DNA from: Chytridium lagenaria
Taxonomy: Eukaryota; Chytridiomycota; Chytridiomycetes; Chytridiales; Chytridiaceae
NCBI GenBank assembly: GCA_025449115.1
Contig: JAHLKC010000282.1
Coordinates: forward strand, 1 to 21,867
Direction of reading: 5' to 3'
Length of the DNA: 21,867 nt
The notes below the pieces were generated by a model. It was not told where the DNA came from and made no database searches. It saw nothing but the letters and a program-made list of their open reading frames with translations. Of the stretch, positions 10,048-19,793 are shown one piece after another; the stretch's first letter is position 1; every line of letters starts with the position of its first letter. Both the position numbers and the translations under genes were made by a program.

Positions 10048-10284
10048 ACTGCAAACTCGTCATGAAACTTTTGGATAATGAAAGGTATTATCGTGTAATT
10101 ATCCGGCGGATCATCTTTGACGTTTGAGGAGTGAGTGTGTCCTCAATATGAACGTGCACACTTAGACTTATGTTGGTACGTGGATATACCACTGAATGCC
10201 TCGATGAATCTGGCTGCTCGGTGCAGGTGGCTGCAGTAGGGAACAAACGCGTGTATACCCGCCAATAACTGCAAACGCGTCATG
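10048..10284. repeat. Degenerate 17-bp direct repeat pair
   Basis: ACTGCAAACTCGTCATG at 10048-10064 and ACTGCAAACGCGTCATG at 10268-10284 differ by one base. A second word (CAGCGCAGCCACAACCG near 10029, AGAGCAGCCATAACCG near 10314) is also duplicated imperfectly, suggesting an old duplication. Confidence 0.45.
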
Positions 10285-10913
10285 GCCCCCGGAAGAGGTG
10301 GAATTAACCGATCAGAGCAGCCATAACCGTAAAGGCCAACTGGTCAAAAACTTCAATATAACGAAGGATTCGTTGCGCTATATTGGTCTGCGACGAATGT
10401 GAGAGAATGAGATCATACGCTTCGGTATTGTTGATTGTTTTGGGTGAATAAAGGAAGAATCGTGATAAGGCTTTTGACGAGCCTATAATACGTAAAAGTG
10501 GGCCCCGTATTTGTACGCTTACGACATATGAGGGAGATACCAATAACCACTGCGATGGGTTTGTTCTCGGTATGGGTGGTTGGAGATAACTGTGAAGGTT
10601 TTAAAGAGAGTCAGAGGAAGAGGAATACGACGGGTGTGATGGATTATAAATGGCCTCGAGGAATTATAGGTGATTGGAGGTGATGACGTTAGTTCAAGAG
10701 AATTAGTGGAGGTGGTGTAAGAAAGCAGCGGTAGTTGAATGACAAGGGAAGTGAGTTCCGAGGTTTTGAACAGAATCGATTAGACTGTGTGTACGATTTG
10801 GAATCGATCGAAGCCGGTGCGTGATGCCAAGTGGGTTTCAATAAAGAACATTAACGCGTTCGCTCTCACAGTGCGTATGCCGGATTATTTTTAAAAGTTT
10901 AGAGAAGACAACG

Positions 10914-10920
10914 TATAAAA
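10914..10920 (+). promoter_or_regulatory. TATA box of GH26-like copy B
   Basis: TATAAAA lies 166 bp upstream of the ATG at 11080. Plausible by sequence; the distance implies a leader of roughly 130 bases. Confidence 0.5.
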
Positions 10921-11079
10921 CTAAATCATTGGAGAAGGGGTAAAGATTATAATCCGAACATTTGTTCTTACCTCCAATCACTTTGTACGTCAAAAAAGAA
11001 CTCTTCCAAACCTTCCATCCCCAATAAATACCATCATCTTGCATCCCTCCAATTCATCTAAAACAATCTTTCACCAAAT

Positions 11080-13020
11080 ATGCTCTTCACATCAACCGCC
11101 GCCCTCCTCACCCTCCTCACCTCAACAGCTCTCGCCCAAGCCCCCCTCCTTCCACCCACCGGCCAAATCTACATGTAACCACCCAACGTATTTACAACAC
11201 CGACTAACCCCCCACAACAGCGGCTCCTGGTACCAACGCGTCGAAGGCGACACCCCTCTCAACATCAACAACCGTCTCAATGGAATCCCAGGCACCGGTC
11301 TCTCCTTTTTCCAAACCGACATTGATATCTCCCTTGGAAAAGATCCACGGACAACCCTCAACATCACTGACGGGTATTTTGGCGCAGTTGGAGGAGACGG
11401 GAACTGATGCGTTGGCGTATTTGACCGTGTACCCGTTTTTGGGGTATGAGGGGGTGACAGGTTTGTGAGATTTATGAGAACCTTTTTTTTTGTTAATGGT
11501 GGTGGTTTTTAGAGGATCAGTTGAATGAACTGGGGACCGGATTAAAAGAATTATTGAACGGGGACGGAAAGTGTTTTGAGACTTTGGCCGGAAATGAATG
11601 GTACGTTTCTTTCCTTCCCATCTTCATCCCTTCATTTGCGCATACGGTTCAGAAACAACGCCAAATATATCAACAACGCCCTATAAATCTTTTTTCCACT
11701 CGTTCATCACGACGATTTCTCCAATTTTTACCTCTTGCACGCGTTTATAATCACCATCATCCCCATCCTTTCCCCCCTCACACACGTCCACGCAATCCTA
11801 CACTTACCGCAACAATCCCGCACACAACCTCCCCACCTCAACCACACGCTCACAAAACCATCTCCAGGCTCCTGGTTCAATTTCGGTCAAGACCCTGTCG
11901 GTTTTTATCGCCTCCTGGCGTCGCGCCTACACCCTCATCAACGCGCGTATCGGCACCAACAACCGTCAAAATCTTGCCTATGTCTGGGCTCCGAATTCGG
12001 GGAACGGGTATCCTTATCGAGGTGGGATTTCGTCGCCCACTGGACCCAGTGATGCGAGGTTTAGCGTGCTGGATACGAATGGGGATGGGGTGTTTGATGG
12101 AGAGGATAACGCTTATTACGCCGTATTATCCGGGAGATGAGTGGGTGGATTGGGTGGGACTTTCGATTTATCATTGTGAGTCTCGTTTTTCATCTTTTTT
12201 CGTTGTTCTCTTCTATGTCATTTTACCAAATCACACAAAGACTTCTTTCTCTTCCACATTTTGTTTCGTGTCTTTAAACCAACCCACGTTTTTTCGATGC
12301 TTATATTTTTTAATGTTCTGTATGTAATTGTTGTATTCTAACAATCACGTAGACGGAAGTCAATGGCCCTGGCTCCAAAACGTCGTCCCAGAATCCAACA
12401 AATTCGAAGGTTTAATGCAAGGTCGTTTCAACCCGGCCTGGGGCAACTTCCCCTTCTACGACGAATTCTCCGGTACCCTCAACCGCACCGGCGTCACCGC
12501 AGGCAACAAACCCTTCATCCTCGCAGAAGGCGGATCAACCTTCCACTACGGTCTCAACGCGATCGGTCTCGGCAAAAACTTCACCACCCCAGATGTCACC
12601 ACCGTCTCCAGGGTTGCCATCAAAAAAGGATTCTGGGATCAATTCCTCAACCGCGACTTTTTATCGCGATACCCGAATTTCAGGGCCGTGTGTACCTTTG
12701 AGTTTATGAAGAGTGAGGAGGACACGTTGAGGGATTTCACGAATTTTGGGGCACCACCCACAAATCGGAGTGAAGCGGAGATTGGGGCGGATGATGTTGG
12801 GAGGGCTTTTGTGGAGGATGCGAAGGGAATGGGGTTTGTGAAGTGGGGGGAGAGGATGGCTTTGACGACTACTAGTGCGGGGAGTGCGACGACGGGAACG
12901 CTGGTGACGGGGACGGTGAAGGTGGAGACGAGGACTTCTGGGAATGTGGGTAGGGGGGAAAGTTGGGGGGTTGTTTTGGCGGTTGTGGTTTCGGTTGTGG
13001 GGGCTTTGTTGGTGTTTTGA
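11080..13020 (+). CDS. GH26-like secreted glycoside hydrolase with GPI-type tail (copy B)
   Basis: Paralogue of the gene at 7151-9156, with the same architecture. Exons 11080-11174, 11221-11460, 11513-11600, 11868-12175, 12353-13020; introns of 46, 52, 267 and 177 bp. Exon 1 encodes a clear signal peptide (LLTLLTSTALAQAP). Motifs in order: SWYQRVEGDTP, SFFQTDIDISLGKDP, a WPEMNG acid/base motif, SWFNFGQDP, VWAPNSGNGYPY, YYPGDEWVDWVGLSIYH, KPFILAEGG (probable nucleophile Glu), CTFEFMKSEEDT. The end has a Thr/Ser/Gly-rich linker and hydrophobic tail (WGVVLAVVVSVVGALLVF), a likely GPI signal. Three introns match copy A in place and phase; the 52-bp intron inside the VT-EDQLNEL segment is absent from A. 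Frame breaks: T run 11377-11380, about 11557-11577, T run 11902-11906, and near 12117. Substrate (mannan or another beta-glycan) is inferred from the family. Confidence 0.85.
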
Positions 13021-13221
13021 GGGAGGTTGGTGAGATTAGCGTTTTTAGTGATCAGTAAGTATTATTGAAAAGAAGTTTATGAAGTTTGACCAAAGTAATT
13101 GCATTCTATGATATTCAATATAAGCCCGCGTTATTTTTAATTACCTGTATGATTTGTAGGTTTTACGCAAATGTCATTAAAGGCGGGTTGAGCTCAAAAC
13201 ATATGGGAAAAGTTTGCCAAA

Positions 13222-15165
13222 ATGCAAGTGTTCTTGGGGATCCCCTTTGCTGAACCACCTGTGGGTGAATTACGCTGGAGACCACCCAAACCCATTCCAG
13301 GGCCTCTTGAGAGCGGCATCGGCGCATCAAGTCTTGAACCCCATCGCCGACTCTTCAGCGATAATGGGGCTATCGGACCGATCAGCATCGGATCCAAGTC
13401 TTTCTTTAGGTCCTTCCCCTTTCGACCTCTCTATCGTCATCTAACATTCCGCTAAAGATCCAATCCTGCCACTCCCTACCCCTTTCGACCAACCTATACC
13501 GCTGAAACCTGGAATCATCATTTGAAATGTTATGGACCGCAACCGGATCCGGTGGCGAGTGAGGATTGCTTGTATTTGAATGTGTGGGTGCCGCCGCCGG
13601 CTATAAGTGAGGAGGAGAGTGGAAGGGAGAAGAATGGGTTGCCGGTTATGGTTGTTGTGCCAGGTGGGGCATTTGTGACGTGTTGGACGTCGTCGCCAAT
13701 CTTTGGTGAGTTTTTCACGCAGTTCTTTCTTTTCTAAAAGTGTTCTCTTGCTCAACCTTGCTTCAATGTTGTGATAAAGACCCTCAAACCCTCTGCTGTA
13801 CCCAACGCATCATCATCGTCACCACTTCTTACCGCTGCGGTGTTCTCGGTTTCGCCCGTCACCCTCATCCAACCTCCCCCAACCCAGGCCTCCTTGACCT
13901 CATCCAAGCTTTTCGATGGGTCCGATCCAACATTGGCGTCTTTAATGGTAATCCTCAAAATATCACTGCATGGGGGGAATCCGCGGGTGCGATCGCGCTT
14001 CATTACATTGCGATGGCACCGGGTGTTGAGGAGGGGTTGTTTCAGAGATTGGTGTTGCAGAGTGGGGTTTGCGATGTCGGCGTTGCCGAAGGAGTCGAGA
14101 GGTTGCGGAGGTAGCGTGGAGGAGGGTTGAGGAAGGGTGTGGAGTGAATGGGTTGGAGGCTTTTATGGATATGGAGGTTGGGAGGTTGTTGGATGTGCAG
14201 AAGGGGTTAATGGTGTTTAGGCCTAGGACGGAACGGAGGGTTAAAGGGAAGAATGGGGAGGGTGTGCCTGTTGGTTTGTGTGGACCGATTATGGATGGGA
14301 GATTGTTGTTGAGGATGTTGTTGGAGTTATTGAGAAGGGATGGATGGGGTTGAAAGAATGGGAGGGAGGGGATTCTGATGGGTGCGAATGATAATGAGGT
14401 TAGTGGTGTTGTGGAATGGATCGTGGTTACGTTTTTTATGTAGGGTACCATGTTTGCGCTTAATGTCAAGAGCAGGAAGGATGTTGACGATCATTTGAGT
14501 AATTTTCCACCCGCAATGGTTGAGGAGATGCATCAACTCTATGGACCTCTTACTGATGATAACGATCACGCGTTCAAGATGGCAGCAGACTACGTTGGCG
14601 ATTGTAAGAAAAGCATTTTTTCTCTGTATACTTGTTCATCAATGCTGTTGCGCTTTCACAGTTTCGCGTCTTTCTCATTTTTAATCATTTTAAGTATCAT
14701 TCAATCTCCCTATCACCATCACCCTCCACCATCTCTCACGAACTCTCCCCACCCCGCACCATCCTCTCCACGTCTACCACTTTTCCCGTACTCCACCATA
14801 CCCACCTCTCTCGCTATCTACAACACCCCACTCTCCCGTCTTCGTGCCGCGCACACCATCGACATACCCTATGTCTTGGAACACCGTTGCTGGATACCGA
14901 GTGGCCCGGTGAGCGACCCGTGTCGGAGACGGTGGGGAGATTGTGGGGGATCTTTTTGTGGGGTGGAGTGCCGTGGATCGCGTACCGGGGACGTGGGGGG
15001 AGGGTTCTCTTGGTTGGAGAGGAGGTGCGGGAAGTGGAGGAGCGGGAGAGTGTTGGGGGGTGGAGGAGTGACGAGAGGGTAGGGTTTTCGGGGAGATGGT
15101 GGGGACGGTTTTATTATGGGGACGAGGTTTGGCAAGGGATTAGAGGGAGTGGGGCGATGTTGTGA
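13222..15165 (+). CDS. Type-B carboxylesterase, N-terminus missing, several frameshifts
   Basis: A carboxylesterase/cholinesterase-family alpha/beta hydrolase that would cleave ester bonds. The visible protein starts at QVFLGIPFAEPPVGELRWRPP, a motif normally about 30-50 residues into these enzymes; no signal peptide or earlier strand is found between 13021 and 13222. Then come SEDCLYLNVWVP (about 13556), PGGAF where most relatives have HGGGF, intron 13706-13779, and IIIVTTSYRCGVLGF. Next is GNPQNITAWGESAGA with the nucleophile Ser, then NDNEGT with the acidic triad residue (intron 14399-14443 inside it). Intron 14604-14661 and the RAAHTIDIPYVL segment with the catalytic His follow; the C-terminal part resumes in a third frame to the stop at 15163. 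Breaks fall near 13330-13500 (possibly an intron ending at about 13456), 14080-14105, 14330-14390 and 14880-14900. The triad is complete, so this may be an intact gene badly sequenced, or a truncated pseudogene. Confidence 0.78.
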
Positions 15166-15424
15166 CGATAGCGCATATTAAAGGATTGTGGTAGGAACGT
15201 TTTTGTACGGTTAGAGCATACAGTGCAATAATGAAGCTGATCTTATGAGACCTGGTAGTTGGCTTTTTATCTAAGTATCGTTGAAAGTCAACAAGAAAAG
15301 GTACGGTAAGGATTAAATGAGTTGAAGGATGGTCGGTTCACTCCCGAAACCGTGACCATTTATGACATCAACAAAAAGAAAGAAAGTATGATGAGTCTCC
15401 AAAAAGGCACCTCACGATAAACAT

Positions 15425-16029
15425 CTATGCCCTCCGTTTATCCAACCATCCCTTCATCCCAACCGCCGCTAACCCACAACTCCACCCACACCCACCCCTC
15501 CAACAACCCTCCCCATCTTCCATCCACTCATCAACCCCCCAATAACCCCTCCAACCCCCATCCCCCCTGTCGTCACAACATCCACCTCATTCTGGCCTTT
15601 ATTATACAAAAGCCTCCAAGCGCGATCTTGCCATTCTATCTCCTCCTTCCCACGCATCTGCAGGGTAGTGAGAGTGGGACCTAGAACGAGACCTAGGGGT
15701 ACTGCGAGGGTGTTTGCGCGAAGGAGGGTTGGGATTGCGGGACGACGCAAGAAGAGGGAGATGGGTAGGGAGAGGACGGTTGAGAGGGTTGTGAGGAGGA
15801 GGACGGTGCGGGAGGTGACGTGGGCGTGGAGGATGAGGTGGGAATGGGGTTGGGCTTCGGTTGTTTCGGTGGGGGGATCAGGACATTCATTTGTTGATAA
15901 TAATAGAGGGGATGACAGATGATGAGGATACGGGAGTTTTTGCGTCTGCAAGTAATCGACGTTGGGATGTACGAGGGCGCTTCTACAGAGTTCGGTGACG
16001 GGATCGCTTGATGCTTGAAAGGTGGACAC
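15425..16029 (-). CDS. Small membrane protein of unknown function
   Basis: About 190-200 residues. The sequence opens with SDPVTELCRSALVHPNVDYL and a soluble stretch, then HAHVTSRTVLLLTTLSTVLS, a first membrane segment, and a second at about ANTLAVPLGLVLGPTL. The most conserved-looking block is MRGKEEIEWQDRAWRLLYNK, followed by GQNEVD and a glycine-rich third hydrophobic stretch. I recall this block from uncharacterised fungal membrane proteins (perhaps DUF1757) but cannot confirm it. The frame opens with GTG at 16029 and has no ATG; no CAT lies in the 42 bp before the neighbouring stop at 16074, so the start may be in an upstream exon or lost to an error. One frame closes at 15469, but a shift in the G-rich run just before it would carry the protein on to a stop at 15425, which looks more natural. 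Confidence 0.5.
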
Positions 16030-16071
16030 AAAAAAAGCGGAGATATATGAATAGTGTGGTCTTCTTTTTAT

Positions 16072-19000
16072 TCAAAAAGCGGACACGCTCTTCAATTTAT
16101 TAACCGCCCCCCGCTGTCTCTCCTTCTCCACCGCTTCATGAATAACAAGCGCCGTCTCCCAATGCCCATTCTCCGCCGCCATCTCCACCGCACTCTCCTC
16201 CATCCCCATCTCGCGTCCCCCATCCCTTCCTATAAAATCCAGAATCAACTTGACGATATCAAGATGCCCAGCATGCGCCGCAATCAAAAACGTCGAATAA
16301 ACATCTTCACATCGAAAACTCGCGCTCTGCAATGACGATAAAAGCGTATTCACAATTTCAGTATGACCCGAATCGATTGCGAGAAGCAATGCACGACCCA
16401 TCATCATCGGTTCTTCGGTGGTTTTTTGGAGAGCGGTGAGAAGCATCTGGACAATTTCAACGAAACCGTGTTGTGAGGCTTTGACGACGGCTCGCCATAG
16501 ACAGGCGGTCAAGGGATCTAAAGATCCAAAAGCCTCAACGTATAGCTCCAACACTGTTTTCATGATCCTTGCCCGTTTCCCTCGTTGAATCAACGTCCTC
16601 TCTGTGGCAGGGAGTTGTAGAATCGGATCTGTGCTCGCTAAAACGGGTAACGACGTCAACGCCGTTGATGTAGGCATATGTGGGAGATCCGTTGGTGACA
16701 TGTCATCAGCAGCTGTGACGCTGTTCTGTCCCGATGCGAGGATCGACAACGTGGTTTGACGGACATCACTGCGGGTGAGCATTTGGATAACGAGGTCATC
16801 AAAACCGCGGAGGGTGCACGCCGGGAGGAGGGTCATGGAGATCATCTCCGCGTCAATGTAGGGATGGGAGGTGGAGGGGTCTTGGAGGGTGAGGAGGAGG
16901 GAAATGCAGTCGGGAATTCCGGCTTCAACGGCTTCGGCAGAACCGGCGAGAGCGGCGGAGGCGGACCATGTCATGATGTGGGATTTGGTCCATCGAAGAC
17001 CGGGTTGCGTTGGCTCCTCGTCGGAAATCTTTTCCTCCGGTGTCGTCTTCTGCTCGCCATCATTGATATCTCCTATAGTATTCCTCCCTTTATCGCTTAT
17101 AACATTATCTTTCGCATTAATTTGCCACAAAAACACAGGATCCAAAGTTAACGCCCCTCTCAACACCCCCGAAAATCCTCTATGTACCGCCATCGACACT
17201 GCCGCCACGATCCTATCCTCCGCGCTTCTCAACGGCCTCCACTTGTTCACACCAACAGCTTCCACACCCCTTTCCACCCATTTTCCAAGCAAATACTCGA
17301 AGACACCTCCATGGCCTTGTTCCGCTGCTCCACACGCCGATTCCAAAATTACTTGTTCAGGGATATCCCCAACCTTGATCTTGGCAAACAAGCATTTTAA
17401 TACTTCTAAATGGCCTGCACGAGATGATGCCGTGATGGGTTCATAGTCGTTGGCGGCGATCGAGACGGAGTTTGTGGAGAGGAGGTGGGAGACAACGTCG
17501 ACGTGACCACGGGCGGCGGCTTTACGAAGCGCAAAGCAGTTGTTGGTTGCGGAGAGGAGAGGGGGAGGAGAATACGGACGATGGGGAGGTGGCCAAAGAG
17601 ACTTGAGTGATGGAGAGCGTAGTTGTTGCCAGATGTTGGGGACGGACGGTGGAGGTTTGATGGGGAAGGGGTGAGGAGAAGTTGGACAGTGGTTGTGTGG
17701 CCGCGTTCTGATGCGAGGCCGAGAGACATGTTGAGGCAGTCGATGGGGGATGTGCATAATTCAGGGAGGATGAGCATTGGCATTGGCTATCTATGAAATC
17801 GAGGAATAGAGAAACGATGGATGTGTATCCTTCACGTGCGGCGAGTTTGATGGGAGACCGAGCATGTTGAGGTCCAGTGGGGGTGTGGAGGACGTTTTGC
17901 GTTCGAGGTAGGTTTGGAGAAGGAGGTGGACGATATCTTTGTGGCCGTATCGGGAGGCACCTGTAACAGCGTCCCATTCTGCTGCAATTGGATCCGCGCC
18001 GGCGTTGAGTAAGAGAGTAACGACTTTCAAGTGGCCGTTTGAAGATGCCATACGGAGAGGCATGTCTTCTAGGATGGAGGGTTCGATTCTAACGGGGGCT
18101 AATTTTATTGCTGTTTCCACGTCACTTTCGGATGAGGGATCATCAAGTGCGCCGACCAGTAATGCCACTATTTCATGATACCCCCTCTCCGATGCGACCC
18201 TTAACGCCATATGATTCATCCACGAAGGATCAACGAATTTCGATGACAGAAGCCATTTTGCAATTGGCAACGATCCGGACACGGACGCCGCCAACAACAT
18301 ATCCTGCAACATTGGAGCAGGATCATCCGTATGTGCAAAAGTTGCGGCTTGTATCATATCCTTGAGAAGGGTGACAGGCGCGTCAACGGAAGCAGTCCAT
18401 CGAAGAGCGAGATGGTGATCACGCCTGAGGTCGAACGGGCGTTGTGTTGAAAGTGTGGACAGACGCATCGCTAGCTTGAACGCTTCGAGTATCGGACGAG
18501 GATCACGACGTGGTCGAAGAGGGTTCGCGAGGTTCCCGTATGCACTTGATGTTTCTGGTTGGCTTGTATTCGATAAAGGGTTGAACGCGGCAGGTGCCGC
18601 CGAACTGCCATTAAAAGCTCCTACCATACCACCACCACGTTGCAATCCTCCATGGGCCGGGTAAATGATCGGAACGTGATCCGGTTGAAGAATGCGAAGA
18701 ACCTCGTAGGTGAACCCGCCTTGGATGAGGAGGAGCGCTGCAATATAATTTGGACCAAGAGCGCACCAGTTCAGTGAACGGAGGGGGATGAGGAGCTCTG
18801 GGGAGTTTCTCATCCATTTACGGGGTGGTAGGGCGAATGCTGGACGAGGTGAAGGTTCAGATATGGTGGACGCTTCCGACGCAGTTGTTCCTTTAATCTG
18901 TTTTTTGACCAGGACTTTCCAAAGTCTGTCCATTTTCGCTTCTTTGCTTGTGCCGAGAAGATGCAGAAGGTTATGTTTTGCAAAGGTAACGTCGGATGTG

Positions 19001-19170
19001 AGAGAAGGGGAGGAGGGGTCATGGTTCTTGAAGAGGTTGTGCGAGAGTTGATGAGCTTGGTGGGGATGGAGACGGATGAGGATCTCGCGGTGGATCTCGG
19101 TGGGGAGGTTGATGAGTGATGGCATGCCAACGTGGTCAGTATGCGATAGAAGTGATGATGAGGACGTCAT
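16072..19170 (-). CDS. F-box-like ankyrin-repeat protein, about 1030 codons
   Basis: The N-terminus (ATG at 19170) carries an F-box-like segment, LINLPTEIHREILIRLHPH, at about residues 18-36, then a region with TFAKHNLLHLLG and GPNYIAALLLIQGGFTYEVL. From about 18450 leftwards, ankyrin-type repeats run to the C-terminus, each recognisable by A..GH..(I/V)V..LL: GSLPIAKWLLSS, GYHEIVALLVGA, NGHLKVVTLLLNAGADP, GHKDIVHLLLQ, EGYTSIVSLFLDF, RGHTTTVQLLL, RGHVDVVSHLL, AGHLEVLKCLF, SGHTEIVNTLLSS, AGHLDIVKLILDF. F-box proteins usually dock on Skp1 in SCF ubiquitin ligases and use repeats to hold a target; here that is inference. The frame shifts near 17850, 17760-17795 and the C-rich stretch 17551-17571, with the repeat pattern continuing across each, so I treat the two long open frames as one gene. 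Stop at 16072-16074. No intron is needed. Confidence 0.85.
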
Positions 19171-19312
19171 GATGATGGTGAAATAACATTAACTTTCGAT
19201 GGATACCGCCAGCCAGAATTATATCATTTTCGCGTCAAAACCGCCCTTAAAATAGACATTGACGCCTTCTGGAAGCTAACCAAAATAAGGTTATATTTAA
19301 AAGTCATTTAAA

Positions 19313-19322
19313 GTCACGTGAC
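19313..19322. promoter_or_regulatory. E-box palindrome GTCACGTGAC
   Basis: A perfect 10-bp palindrome containing CACGTG, the core bound by fungal bHLH factors of the Cbf1/CPF1 type (RTCACRTG). A second TCACGTCA site follows 8 bp later. The factor is inferred from the motif only. Confidence 0.5.
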
Positions 19323-19328
19323 AAAGGA

Positions 19329-19359
19329 GTCACGTCAACAAGCCTTCCAAAGTGTTGAG
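19329..19359 (+). repeat. Copy 2 of the 15-bp word shared with 9998
   Basis: GTCACGTCAACAAGC at 19329-19343, then 8 bases, then GTGTTGAG at 19352-19359. The pair of words has the same order and orientation as at 9998-10020. Confidence 0.6.
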
Positions 19360-19727
19360 GCAACACGTCAAGTTCGTATCCTGAGCAAGCACGACCTGCT
19401 GGTTTGTATAAAATTGAAAACATGCGTCGGCTTTGTTCTTTTGCTGCAGCGTATTTGACATTGTGTGGAAGAGTGTAGATAATGTACTCACTTGTATGAG
19501 ATCATGTAGTCTGTATATAAAATGGCAATGGTGATCGTGACGGAAGGGCTCATGTGCAGTGACTTTGAGGGCAGGTGGACTTCATCAGGTCTTGCTTTGA
19601 CAGCGAAGTGGTGCTCAAAGACGGCTTGAGTGTGTTGTCAGTATGAGGTAAAGAAATATTTTGATTGAAAATTGCCGTTTGAGAAAGACGGAGACACAGA
19701 ACCTTGTTACATTCTTGTGGGGACGCC

Positions 19728-19734
19728 TATAAAA
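19728..19734 (+). promoter_or_regulatory. TATA box of the S41 peptidase gene
   Basis: TATAAAA lies 66 bp upstream of the ATG at 19794, an ordinary distance for a short fungal leader. Confidence 0.65.
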
Positions 19735-19793
19735 CCACCACACACACTAACTTCCGTTGACCTTACCCTCGGGAGATTACACCACCTTCAACC

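Larger units (their letters stand above)
9157..11079. other. 1.9-kb shared upstream region of the divergent GH26-like pair
   Basis: No confident protein gene. It contains a TATA box for each flanking gene, a tRNA-like relic (9565-9627), a 19-bp palindrome (9770-9788), a CTTCC microrepeat near 9720, a 15-bp word shared with the promoter region at 19.3 kb, and a degenerate 17-bp duplication (10048 and 10268). A minus-strand open frame at 10304-10543 (79 codons, non-ATG start) has ordinary amino-acid composition but matches nothing I know. The density of short repeats suggests old mobile-element remains. Confidence 0.6.
19171..19793. other. Divergent promoter region between the ankyrin and S41 genes
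   Basis: Contains the E-box palindrome at 19313, a copy of the 15-bp word at 19329 and the TATA box at 19728. No coding exon recognised. Confidence 0.6.

Noticed and set aside
10304..10543. 79-codon minus-strand frame in the shared GH26 upstream region
   Set aside because: Starts with TTG, lacks splice-linked neighbours and matches no family I know. Left as part of the intergenic description.
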